64,000 bases of DNA from Pristionchus mayeri. Taxonomy: Eukaryota > Nematoda > Chromadorea > Rhabditida > Neodiplogasteridae. The notes under the pieces are model-generated. The model saw nothing but the letters and a program-made list of their open reading frames with translations, was not told the DNA's origin and ran no database searches. Shown here piece after piece: positions 1 to 10,644 of this stretch; the first letter of the stretch is position 1; the number at the start of each line of letters is the position of its first letter. A program made the position numbers and the translations under genes. Location of the stretch: the NCBI GenBank assembly GCA_036245805.1, contig BTRK01000001.1:10044001-10108000 (forward strand), given 5' to 3'.

Positions 1-1091
1 AAAATTGAAATAATGGGGGAAATGACGAAAAAATAATAATTTATTTATGATGCGAAATTTGCTGAAAAGTATTATAAACATTTTCCTCGTGGTGTCCGGA
101 TGTTGATAAAAACGTGTTTAGTGCAAAATCCGATCGATTCTAAATATTTCTTTTTAAACTAAAATTTGACTTTTTGCTGCATATCTAATCCATTTCGGAC
201 CGAATCCCTTAGCTTTTTGAATCCCGTTGTACTCTGGGCTATGTTGATTCATAAGTGCATGGCAGCTAATCTCGGGAGATTTTCCATTTTCGAGAAATAA
301 TTTTCAAACCGTCTGTCAACAGTAATATACAAATTCAAAAATTCATATTTGCCAATCCATTGAGAATATTTATTAGATTTTAACACTTTCAGACACTACT
401 GACCTAGACATCATTTCTAGCACTATATTAGATCATAATTTCACTCGTTACAAAAATTCACTTCTCAGAACTTCGAATTTATCAATATTTGGACCGTATT
501 TTCTCGTCCCACATAACCCCAATCCCACCAATTCCGTATAGCAATTGTAGAATACCTTGACGTAATTGAAAAAATCACAAGGTGGTTCCCAACTGTAATG
601 CCCAAAATTCGCATCGTTAGCTGAAATCGGTGGAAAATCGAAATTTTTATTAATGATTTTTTTCGATTTCACAAAATATATCACTCAATTCAGAAAGTAT
701 TAATTTCTAAACAATACATTATTACGAGAAAAGTTATTTGAAAGTAAAAGAACAGCTTTTTATACGCTTTCAAATAAACCCAAAATTTCTCGTTTTCCTA
801 TTTTTGCGCAACATTCCCTAGCAAACCACGATCCCAATCCCTTAGATTTTTCAATAGCGATACACAATTGGCTACCCTACCTCACAATTACATTACAGAA
901 CATCTCGATAGGCTTTCCATTTTCGTGCAATTACTTTGGAACATGCCTTCTCAGCGTTTTTTGTGAAACACGCTACAGTGGAACAGTACAGTGTGAAACA
1001 CGCTACGAAAAATGCATGTTTACTTTTGAGCAAATTTCTCATCATAAATAAATTATGATTTTTTCGTCATTTCCCCTATTATTTCAATTTT
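1..1091. mobile_element. Repeat element with inverted ends, cut by the window start
   Basis: Bases 1-71 are repeated as the reverse complement at 1021-1091 with only a few mismatches, so this is an AT-rich element of at least 1.1 kb with inverted terminal repeats of 70 bp or more. The right arm continues a little toward 1100 (ctccctgctaaatgg), so the left terminus probably lies just outside the window. The interior shows no convincing coding frame. Likely a non-autonomous DNA transposon; the family is not recognised. Confidence 0.6.
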
Positions 1092-1368
1092 CTCCCTGCT
1101 AAATGGCCGTAACATATAATTAGTATCGAATTTCATAATGCGGGCCACATACACTCCTCCCACCCAAGGGGGGACCCCACGGTTCCCGTTGCTAGGCCAA
1201 ACGTGTCCGCGAGGTGGTCGATTCTTACGGAGCGGGTCTCATAAATGCAGTTATCAATGATCTCATTGAATGCTGCCAGAACAATAAGTTCATTGTTGGA
1301 TGAGGATACCCTTTTAAGATATCGAGAGGTCGGTTGTTTTTCAAGAGATTTAAATAATGTTTTTACTA

Positions 1369-2609
1369 TTGGGGTGTCCGGAAAGTTCGTATAATTTTTT
1401 GCTTTTATTTTTTATTCAATGCTTTGCAATTCTCAGTGACCAATGTATGCCCCCTTCTTTCTCACTACCTCCCTCCAGCGCTTGGGCAGGGTCTCGATTC
1501 CTCTCTTCCAGAATGCGGGTTTCTTCGAGACCGCCCAGTTCACGAAAGCCCTCACAACTTCATCTCGATTCTTGAACTTCTTTCCTTTGCAGAAGTCAGA
1601 GAGAGAGCGGAAGCAGTGGTAGTCGCATGGGGAGAGATCCGGGGAATACGGTGGATGGGGAATCCTCTCGATCTTCAGCTCGTCCATTTTCTTCTGGGTC
1701 ATCTTCGCTCGATGTGGGCGAGCATTGTCCATCAGAAGAAGAATTTTGTCCTGGTTCAGGAGTCTGGGAGGGACTCTGATCGCGACATCTTGCAGTTGTT
1801 CTGAAAAGAGGTCGGCATTGATGCTGGTGCCAGGGGCGAGGATCTCCCAGTAGATGGGACCGAGCACTGAGAAGAAGAAGCATAGGAGTTCCTTCTTTCC
1901 GTGCTCTTCCTTCTTCGGGACGGGCGTGGGCTTCTCATCTGCATCCACCCATTGCAGTCTCCTCACAGGGTTATCGTACGTGATCCACTTCTCATCTGTA
2001 GCGATGATGGAACTGACCCATCGAAGATTGGATCTACGATGGAGTAATTCCCAACAGACTTGAACACGATTTTTCAGCTGTTCGGGGGAGAGGTCATGGG
2101 GAATCACTTGTGGGAGTTTCGGCTTCTTCCCAGGTCGATGGAGGATATCGGACACCGTTGATCTGGGAGTACCAGTATCCTTCTTCAACTCACGCACACT
2201 GGCCATGGGCTTGCGCTTCAGTGTGCGGAGAACGAGAGGCTGATCGAGGGAGGGAGGGCGTCCAGAGCGGGGTTGATCATCGAGACCAAACTCCCCTTTC
2301 TTGAAGCGGGAGAACCACTTATAGCAGAAGGGTATGGAGGGGGCGTCAGCTCCTTCCGACTGGGCCAGGGCAGAGTGGGCCTCCTTCACGGATCGGCCAA
2401 GACGGTAGTAATGAAGTAAAACTGCTCGGAGGTAGAGATGGGAGTCCATCACAAAAATCAATGTAGCAACTAGGAGACTGATTAAATCCTCTCACTACTC
2501 AACGTCAGAATGATGCAATATATTGTTGACAAACAGATTGCGCAATCACTGCATTTGATCGCGAACTGACTTTTTCCGAAGCATTATACGAACTTTCCGG
2601 ACACCCCAA
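1369..2609 (-). mobile_element. Apparently complete mariner transposon (copy A)
   Basis: The 1241-bp element begins TTGGGGTGTCCGGAAAGTTC and ends with the reverse complement; a TA dinucleotide lies on each side (1367-1368 and 2610-2611), the mariner target-site duplication. It carries one uninterrupted transposase on the minus strand. The same family appears as a 151-bp internally deleted relative at 3290-3440 and as degraded copies at 17734-20217 and 39593-40779, so copy A is the best-preserved member here and could be recently active. Confidence 0.93.
1433..2461 (-). CDS. Mariner transposase, D,D34D type, 342 aa
   Basis: Cut-and-paste DNA transposase. The 342-residue frame is uninterrupted and close to the usual mariner length of about 345. 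The N-terminal third is the helix-turn-helix DNA-binding region that recognises the terminal repeats. The catalytic triad is visible: D156 in TDEKW, D245 in LLLMDNARPH and D280 in YSPDLSPCD; the 34 residues between the last two define the mariner D,D34D class. WVDADEKP and the C-terminal GAYIGH are also mariner-like. The chosen start (MIFVMDSHLY) leaves about 150 bp to the right terminal repeat; an internal Met five codons later is equally possible. No intron is needed. The frame is intact, so the protein may be functional, but activity is inferred. Confidence 0.93.
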   Translation of the reverse strand: MIFVMDSHLYLRAVLLHYYRLGRSVKEAHSALAQSEGADAPSIPFCYKWFSRFKKGEFGLDDQPRSGRPPSLDQPLVLRTLKRKPMASVRELKKDTGTPRSTVSDILHRPGKKPKLPQVIPHDLSPEQLKNRVQVCWELLHRRSNLRWVSSIIATDEKWITYDNPVRRLQWVDADEKPTPVPKKEEHGKKELLCFFFSVLGPIYWEILAPGTSINADLFSEQLQDVAIRVPPRLLNQDKILLLMDNARPHRAKMTQKKMDELKIERIPHPPYSPDLSPCDYHCFRSLSDFCKGKKFKNRDEVVRAFVNWAVSKKPAFWKRGIETLPKRWREVVRKKGAYIGH

Positions 2610-3289
2610 TAGGTCAACAAGTTTGCGAACGAGGTGGTCGTAAGCTTAGTGAACACTGGAAAAATATACATGTATGAGCTTGTGATTAAAGTGAGGAAAT
2701 TTAACACTTGGTTCAAAGCGAGGCACTCTCTTTGCAGCAAGCTGAGCTCGATATCAAATTTAAATTTGATGTATTCTCTTACTATACAAATGTCTTTCGT
2801 TCACTTCGTTTGGCCTGGATTGTCTATTACAAAGCGATAATAATTGGACTCGGAATTTCATTTACAAATTTCGACTGTCTAAATATCCCTTATTATGTTG
2901 GGTCATTTTCTCAATTTTTAATAATACATTCACCCTTCAGATAATCGATTCCACAAAACAATGTAATACATTTGAAATTTTGAAGCTACTAATTGGTGGA
3001 ATCCGGTGGAATCGTATTTTTTTCGATAATGTTTCTTCCGGGATAATTGGAAAGTGTTCTGTCATTTCCGCTGAAGTATTCCCATCAACAATTTGCTTTC
3101 GTACTAAGAAATTTGACTCGTATGACTTGTAAGAGTTTTTTTTTAAACGTAACATAAAAGAACTTTCATGAAAGATTTTTTAAAGAACAAATTCTAGCCA
3201 ATCGTCACTTGATGTGATCCGAACTATTAAACCGATTAAAGTTGAGATGGAAATCCGCTCGATCACTAAACGTATGTTATTTTATATTA
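2610..3289. other. No gene seen; perfect 18-bp palindrome
   Basis: AT-rich spacer between two mariner-family insertions. The only structure I can support is the perfect palindrome ATCAAATTTAAATTTGAT at 2753-2770. A minus-strand frame near 2940-3155 is open for about 70 codons, but no domain or splice pattern supports it. Confidence 0.4.
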
Positions 3290-3440
3290 TTGGGGTGTCC
3301 GGAAAGTTTTCAGCATTTGATTGTCCATCACAATTGCCAACACTATTGAATAGAGCAAACATTGTCCAATCACACATATGATATTTGTGGAGTATATGTT
3401 CCTCCGAAAAAAAATTCCGAAAACTTTCCGAACACCCCAA
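3290..3440. mobile_element. 151-bp MITE with mariner copy-A ends
   Basis: Starts TTGGGGTGTCCGGAAAG and ends CTTTCCGAACACCCCAA, with TA on both sides (3288-3289 and 3441-3442). The termini match mariner copy A, but the inside is only about 100 bp of unrelated AT-rich DNA, so it is a non-autonomous derivative that copy-A-type transposase could mobilise. Confidence 0.9.
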
Positions 3441-4103
3441 TAAATCGTTGAAATTCAATTCAGCATTCATCACAATTCTGCTTCAAATTGCCGATGTTGT
3501 TAAACAATTGGACGTTTATACTCACAAGCATGAACACGATACTGTTTCATTATCTAGACATATCCTGAGCAGGAAATGCGCAATCCTATATATGTCCTCA
3601 TCAATATCTCTCTACGGCGCCGAAAAACTTGTCCAAGTAAGCTAATATATTGTTGAATTTTAGCCGGAATATTTAGCTGGAACATATTGCTTAACAGATT
3701 TTCCATCATCTCGGGAGAAAAGTTTCGTTCGAAAGTTGGATCGACTCTCCATTTGATGTGAGGACGACAACTGATATGCAAATGGGAGTCTACAAAATAG
3801 TAGACAACGATGTTGATCCATTAAAAATAGAGCATGTTGATTTCTGATGTGAATATTTCGCATTTTCATGACTACATTCATGTATGATATCATATCATGA
3901 AATTTAAATCATGTAATATTTGTGATAAATAATTGAATCGAAGATGTATCGAAGATGCTTCAATTCTGCGAACCGTAAGATATTCATAAACCCGAAATTC
4001 TAAAGTCTTCGATTTCGTATTATCCAAGTTTACTATCAAGTTATTCGGCATGAGAAACGTGCAATTTTCATGTAATAATGTAAGCCAGAGTGGAGATCTT
4101 CAT
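3441..4103. other. No gene assigned; weak minus-strand exon candidates
   Basis: Nothing here is recognisable with confidence. A minus-strand frame at about 3560-3780 contains a plausible protein-like stretch (around KWRVDPTFERNFSPEMMENL), but no family, start or splice context could be assigned. Confidence 0.2.
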
Positions 4104-4172
4104 TTAATTGAGGCAATCCCTTGACTCTCCATCGACTTTCCCAGCGAGCTCGATCGCACCAGCTTTGTGCGT
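4104..4172 (-). pseudogene. Orphan last exon of a transthyretin-like (TTR) gene
   Basis: Sixty-nine bases on the minus strand encode a C-terminal stretch with ELAGKVDGESRDCLN followed by TAA. It matches, at the same 69-nt length, the last exon of the complete TTR-like gene at 48239-49856 (ELAGQVDGESRDCIN). The base pair before the exon is cg where the paralogue has the splice acceptor ag, and none of the other five TTR exons can be found to its right. This is therefore a stranded fragment of a TTR paralogue, probably destroyed by rearrangement in this repeat-rich region. Confidence 0.8.
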
Positions 4173-4593
4173 CGGGAAATCTTCACACTGGCAAGCTCCA
4201 CCCCTCGTAATACTCTCTCGTCCACAATAATCATCGACAGTCAATTCACATTTTCTTACTTTAGATAATTCACCTTATTGTTGACACAGATAAACAATTC
4301 TAATTGTATGAATACATAAGCTGTTTTCAGCTAGAACGATCGAAAAATACGAAATGTTTTTTTATCGATACGATACATCGAGTGTGTATTATTTTCCAAA
4401 ACAATGGTTCATGAGGTCATGATCACACTCTGACGTGAAAAATTTTATCATCTGCTGTTTTGCATCCATAAAGCGTGAGATTCTTGATACCCAGACAAAC
4501 GCATCCTGAAAAGTTGACAATTTTCATATAACATTTTTTAACGAAAACACAATTGTATCTTATCTTCCAACAGTGCACGTGATATCAAAATGG

Positions 4594-5435
4594 TTCAGCC
4601 TAGCTACACTATTGCTTTTGCTTAGAACAAAATGCACAATATTGATGTCTCTATCGAATTCTGGTAGCAGTATTCAATCATTTTTAAAAATAGAGGTGCA
4701 AGTGGTCGTCCTAAGCAAAAATATAAGAAAAACACAATTTGAAAATCCAGGAAGACATCGATAAGGTATTTTTAGTTTATCTCTTGTTTATGCTTATATC
4801 ACCTGCGTCCTCGCAAGCGCATCCATTCTGGATAACCATCCAGTGATCAGTCTCGAAGACCTCGGGAGCGAGCCATTTAAAATTCCAGAGATTTTCGATG
4901 TGCTACAAATTTTGGTAGAAACCAATGACATCCACGGTTACATCAAAAGACAATATGTTCGCTTATATACCGTTCGGAACAATACTCGAACAGACGTTAT
5001 CGCACTGCCGCTTGCGTTCGTAATCTTGATGGCATATTGCGCGTGCCGATTTCCGTAACTGTCCTGCACAAGCAAATGTCCATTACGGAACGAGGTTGAA
5101 TCAAAATGCCTCAGCTATTTACAGATCGAACTGTTCATAGCTTTGAGAGAAAACTATTCCATCGTCACACATTTCTGGATAGAACAAAGGATTGTGCGAA
5201 CGGTTGTGCGCAAAAACTCACAAACCAACTACCCCTCTCGATTGCTCTGACTGACACTCCTCCGAAGCTGTCTTCTAACATGTCAATGGTTGAAGCTGTA
5301 CTATAAAATGTAGTTGTACTTTTCGGTAAATCAGTTATGACGTATTTAAACTGATTCGAGAGTTACGAATTTTCGAAATCTGTATAATAAGCCACAATAA
5401 AAATGGCAATGACATGATGATGGCATGATGAAACA
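4594..5435 (+). repeat. 842-bp repeat unit, copy 1 (inverted relative to copies 2 and 3)
   Basis: This segment recurs almost base for base, in reverse orientation, at 6715-7556 and 7694-8535; I noticed essentially one substitution that changes a short frame (Cys in copy 1, Tyr in the others). Sharp borders: TTCAGCCTAGC at one end and GATGAAACA at the other. In one frame two open stretches, starting at 4573 and continuing to 5058, are separated by a single TAA at 4762-4764. The second, with LEDLGSEPFKIPEIFDV, looks more protein-like than random DNA. A further 66-codon frame lies at 5106-5306. No family recognised. Near identity implies very recent duplication or gene conversion. Confidence 0.9.
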
Positions 5436-6714
5436 CTCAAAAAAGTGCCAGGGATATGACCAGATGGGAACAGGGATTTGATCAATTGTAAGTCACCGAT
5501 GTGGAGAAGTGCCTTGACAACAGAAAGAAAGAGATCATATGATGGATTCCGCCCATTTCTTCGCCTGTTGTTGTCAGCGGCCCCCACTTGTTAGGGGGAA
5601 AGGCAACGCTTTCCCATTCTCTTGGTACCCACCTATCATTCAATAAAGATCTGATTCTCCCTTGTCTACCGTCTCCACACACACACACAATTTGGACTAG
5701 GATGCCGTCCACATCCTTAGTTCCAACACACTAATCCTTTGCGACATCGGGTGCCCTCTCTCCTCGGCATAGCGACGGTGCAATTTCAACACAACAATCG
5801 AGTTACGTTGGCAATTTGTGATCGCCACGATTGAGGGGACAAGCGAAAAATAGTGAGTGGTTGCCTGAGTAACGTAGATTCGGGACAAAATATATCAGGT
5901 TGGTAAGAAAGTAATGCTCGATTTTCAGATGTTCGATTCTGAGTTACCACGCCTCTTGCTGTCGTCTGATTGTCATATTGTTATATATGATCGTTGAGTG
6001 CTTGGATAGTCTTTCCAAGCACATTGCTTCAAGCCTATCCAATTGGTATTGAGGCCACAGGATGAAGTCAAAGGTACATCATCGAAGGGTTGAACTGATT
6101 ACGTTTTGGCCCAGCATTTCAAGGATAGCTTTGATAAGGCAAATATTATGCCATATGCGAAAAGTACTACTTACGGATATTACAATACAACATGTAAATC
6201 TATTCTGCTGCAAAAGGCTCGCTAGAAAATATACTCATTTGCGAACTTGATCCTACCTGAACATCAACAGAAAAACTTGTTTTTACAGCGTCTCCGTCAC
6301 AATAGATTTATCGATCCCAAATGTAGTAAAACGAAATGTACTTCCTACGTTTAACTTAAAATTGCATTTATTTGAACATACAATTCTTCTACCAAAACAT
6401 TCAACATTCATCAACCAGACAACGAAATTTGAACATCGAAATTCGAATATTCCGAAACTCCCCGTTTCCAATATTAATGAAAAGTACTAAATTTAGTGGT
6501 TATATGTTGAAGCTACTCTTTATCTATTACTACTCGGCTGGACTAAGTCAGGGGTTAGCTCCCTTTTGAGGAAATTTGTTCATTCACCGGACACCAAAAA
6601 TACAAATTTTGGCTATGTTGACTCTTATTAGACAATACTGAAAATGCGTGTTTTCTAAAAGTAGAAAGGGCGTGAGTTCTAATGTTTCTCTGTGATATGT
6701 AGCTCCATATAGTA

Positions 6715-7556
6715 TGTTTCATCATGCCATCATCATGTCATTGCCATTTTTATTGTGGCTTATTATACAGATTTCGAAAATTCGTAACTCTCGAATCAGT
6801 TTAAATACGTCATAACTGATTTACCGAAAAGTACAACTACATTTTATAGTACAGCTTCAACCATTGACATGTTAGAAGACAGCTTCGGAGGAGTGTCAGT
6901 CAGAGCAATCGAGAGGGGTAGTTGGTTTGTGAGTTTTTGCGCACAACCGTTCGCACAATCCTTTGTTCTATCCAGAAATGTGTGACGATGGAATAGTTTT
7001 CTCTCAAAGCTATGAACAGTTCGATCTGTAAATAGCTGAGGCATTTTGATTCAACCTCGTTCCGTAATGGACATTTGCTTGTGCAGGACAGTTACGGAAA
7101 TCGGCACGCGTAATATGCCATCAAGATTACGAACGCAAGCGGCAGTGCGATAACGTCTGTTCGAGTATTGTTCCGAACGGTATATAAGCGAACATATTGT
7201 CTTTTGATGTAACCGTGGATGTCATTGGTTTCTACCAAAATTTGTAGCACATCGAAAATCTCTGGAATTTTAAATGGCTCGCTCCCGAGGTCTTCGAGAC
7301 TGATCACTGGATGGTTATCCAGAATGGATGCGCTTGCGAGGACGCAGGTGATATAAGCATAAACAAGAGATAAACTAAAAATACCTTATCGATGTCTTCC
7401 TGGATTTTCAAATTGTGTTTTTCTTATATTTTTGCTTAGGACGACCACTTGCACCTCTATTTTTAAAAATGATTGAATACTGCTACCAGAATTCGATAGA
7501 GACATCAATATTGTGCATTTTGTTCTAAGCAAAAGCAATAGTGTAGCTAGGCTGAA
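6715..7556 (-). repeat. 842-bp repeat unit, copy 2
   Basis: Reverse complement of 4594-5435 and identical by eye to copy 3 except for position. Together with copy 1 it makes an inverted repeat with 842-bp arms and a 1.28-kb spacer, able to form a very long double-stranded RNA if transcribed through. Confidence 0.92.
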
Positions 7557-7693
7557 AATGCGTGTTTTCTGAAAATTTCTGAAAATTTTGGCTATGTTGA
7601 CTCTTATTAGACAATACTGAAAATGCGTGTTTTCTAAAAGTAGAAAGGGCGTGAGTTCTAATGTTTCTCTGTGATATGTAGCTCCATATAGTA

Positions 7694-8535
7694 TGTTTCA
7701 TCATGCCATCATCATGTCATTGCCATTTTTATTGTGGCTTATTATACAGATTTCGAAAATTCGTAACTCTCGAATCAGTTTAAATACGTCATAACTGATT
7801 TACCGAAAAGTACAACTACATTTTATAGTACAGCTTCAACCATTGACATGTTAGAAGACAGCTTCGGAGGAGTGTCAGTCAGAGCAATCGAGAGGGGTAG
7901 TTGGTTTGTGAGTTTTTGCGCACAACCGTTCGCACAATCCTTTGTTCTATCCAGAAATGTGTGACGATGGAATAGTTTTCTCTCAAAGCTATGAACAGTT
8001 CGATCTGTAAATAGCTGAGGCATTTTGATTCAACCTCGTTCCGTAATGGACATTTGCTTGTGCAGGACAGTTACGGAAATCGGCACGCGTAATATGCCAT
8101 CAAGATTACGAACGCAAGCGGCAGTGCGATAACGTCTGTTCGAGTATTGTTCCGAACGGTATATAAGCGAACATATTGTCTTTTGATGTAACCGTGGATG
8201 TCATTGGTTTCTACCAAAATTTGTAGCACATCGAAAATCTCTGGAATTTTAAATGGCTCGCTCCCGAGGTCTTCGAGACTGATCACTGGATGGTTATCCA
8301 GAATGGATGCGCTTGCGAGGACGCAGGTGATATAAGCATAAACAAGAGATAAACTAAAAATACCTTATCGATGTCTTCCTGGATTTTCAAATTGTGTTTT
8401 TCTTATATTTTTGCTTAGGACGACCACTTGCACCTCTATTTTTAAAAATGATTGAATACTGCTACCAGAATTCGATAGAGACATCAATATTGTGCATTTT
8501 GTTCTAAGCAAAAGCAATAGTGTAGCTAGGCTGAA
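7694..8535 (-). repeat. 842-bp repeat unit, copy 3
   Basis: Second inverted copy of the 842-bp unit, in the second 979-bp tandem unit. It carries the same short frames as copies 1 and 2 (71 and 66 codons). No promoter or splice pattern was recognised. Confidence 0.92.
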
Positions 8536-9118
8536 AATGCGTGTTTTCTGAAAATTTCTGAAAATTTTGGCTATGTTGACTCTTATTAGACAATACTGAA
8601 AATGCGTGTTTTCTAAAAGTAGAAAGGGCGTGAGTTCTAATGTTTCTCTGTGATATGTAGCTCCATATAGTATTATGGCAACACACTTATTTAGAGGCGA
8701 GTCTGAACGATCCTCGAAGCAGGAAACATCATCGCTAGAGAAGGCTTACCTCGGAAAGGTTTGCATTCAATGGTGTGTAAATCGTGCTACAATGATCCAG
8801 ATATGATGTCAGACGTATTTTTAAAAAGCACTCCCAATGGGCTTCTCGTTCCACTATTTGCACAGTTACGACAATTTTTTCCCGAAAAATACGAGAAACA
8901 TAAATTATTTTTAGAATAGTGTGAAAATATTACAATTGATAAATCTTGAATGTTCATGATACTCAAAAAGGCATGATGCGATTCGAACATATGCGCACAT
9001 TGGACAAGTGAACCCCTACTATATGCCTTGGTGCTAGCTTGAGATCTTTATCGAAAAGAATTTTAGGCGGGCTTTAACATCATGTTTCAAATCGAGCATT
9101 ACTTTCTTACCAGCCTAA

Positions 9119-10644
9119 TATTTCATTTTTTCTTATTATTTTGAAAGCGTCGAGAAAACGGAAGAGATAACGTATCCGCTCGTAGCAAGCAAATCCAACA
9201 TGTGAATTGCTGCATACACGAGATAATCAGTATAAGAGTAAGTTGCATGTGGAAAAAGCTAGGCATTTCATGCCAAGAAATTCATATTGATTGCATATTT
9301 TTTGGAACTATTTCACAACTTTCATAATTACGGGTTGACATTTTTTTCAGTTTTTCATAATTTTTGGAAGATTACAACTCGATGAGGATGGTCCGTTGAG
9401 ACGATAAAATCAATGAATGAAACGAGAATAGTGAGGATGAGCATGCTGTTGCGCATCGTACTGCTAATGAATGAATGCTTATATCCGCTAATGTTTATTC
9501 ATCCGAAACCGAACGTAAACAAAGGTCAGGTCGTTGCCTACTGATTGTTTATTCAGAATGTTCAACATGAGTAAATTTTCTGTGCTATACCAAGGGAACA
9601 TAAAACGGTATTTGTTTGTAACCAACGAAAAAATCAGTATTCAGGTACTACATTTTAATGTCCAACAGAGAACTGTCTTATTTACACCTGAACACAAAAC
9701 GAAAAAAACTAGATAAACGGTATCTATTGAGGGATTTTTAAAAAAAGTAAATGGATTTGGAAGGAAACTGGAAATGTATTGCTTGTCAAATCCATCACAT
9801 AATTATTTTCACACCCAATCTCACTTTCACATTCGAGAGACTGCAAGCAACAGTCAGTGACAGATGATAAAATAATATTCCCATAAAAACCATCACTCTG
9901 ACCAAAGAAACACTCTAGAATGCATCTAGACTCCATTCTTTTAAGCTTTAAACAAATTAATGGTCAAGAGAGGATATGATCATGAGAGATCAATTTTTCA
10001 TAATGCCGAATGTAAGCTATGCTTCTGAACGGACATTTACTGACGTAAAGAGTTTAATTCATAACAAGTAGAAATAAGACTTTTCACAATTGTTCAAGTT
10101 GGAAAAAATACATAAACACTCCTGTGCGTTCTACTTGAGTAACGGAAGGACTATCAGAGAAAGAGGAGCAGGGATATTGCCCAACACTTCATCACTCTGA
10201 CCAAAGAAACATCACCTTCTAGACTCCACTCTTTCCCTCGCAATGGATCGATGGTCGCGGTTAGAGAGAACACGATCATGAGAGATGGTAGACAGCACAA
10301 CAACACGTGAAGAGAATCAAAGGAGAAAGAGGGGTAGAGCACCTCTAGAAAATTCATAAACCAACCCCTCTTTTCCATTCATTTCTTTGACAGCGAGGAC
10401 TCAATCCGCTATCAGTGCACTATAAAAAATGAAGTTATCCGTGCCAAGAATTCCATGACTTTAAAATGCCCTTCGCTCACTGTTTCCCCTTCCGAAACGA
10501 CAATTTTCCTTATTTTTAGATAACTTATTTGTTAGTTTTGCATGAATGAATCAATAATCTTATTATTTTACATCTTATTACATTCATTCCTTATTCTATG
10601 CAATTCCATTTATTCAATTCAACTAAAATGTAGATCCCCCAGCC
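9119..10644. other. GST array upstream region with a duplicated block
   Basis: No gene is seen in this 1.5 kb. Shortly before the first GST, a block at about 9885-9990 (CATCACTCTGACCAAAGAAA, then CTAGACTCCA, then ATCATGAGAGAT) recurs in diverged form at about 10185-10290, roughly a 300-bp tandem duplication. It may be duplicated promoter sequence, since it lies within 0.5 kb of the first GST start; that role is inference. Confidence 0.45.

Larger units (their letters stand above)
6611..8673. repeat. Tandem array, period 979 bp, 2.1 units
   Basis: The sequence beginning GGCTATGTTGACTCTTATTA recurs at 6611, 7590 and 8569, spacings of exactly 979 bp, and the third unit stops at 8673. Units appear identical by eye. 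Each full unit contains a short lead sequence with AAAATGCGTGTTTTCT motifs followed by one inverted copy of the 842-bp unit also found at 4594-5435. Confidence 0.93.
5895..9118. mobile_element. 3.2-kb TA-flanked TIR element enclosing a tandem array
   Basis: The left end TCAGGTTGGTAAGAAAGTAA and the right end (reverse complement TTAGGCTGGTAAGAAAGTAA) form about 30-bp inverted termini that continue through TGCTCGATTT, and TA flanks both ends (5893-5894 and 9119-9120). The ends are of mariner style but of a different family from copy A. No intact transposase remains. The middle is occupied by a 979-bp-period tandem array (6611-8673), so the element is a non-autonomous carrier of a captured and amplified segment, or an old element into which the array was inserted. 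Confidence 0.75.

Noticed and set aside
1424..1804. Plus-strand frames across mariner copy A (and the same in copies B and C)
   Set aside because: Antisense shadows of the transposase frame.
5682..5692. Short CA microsatellite
   Set aside because: Only about five repeats; ordinary background.
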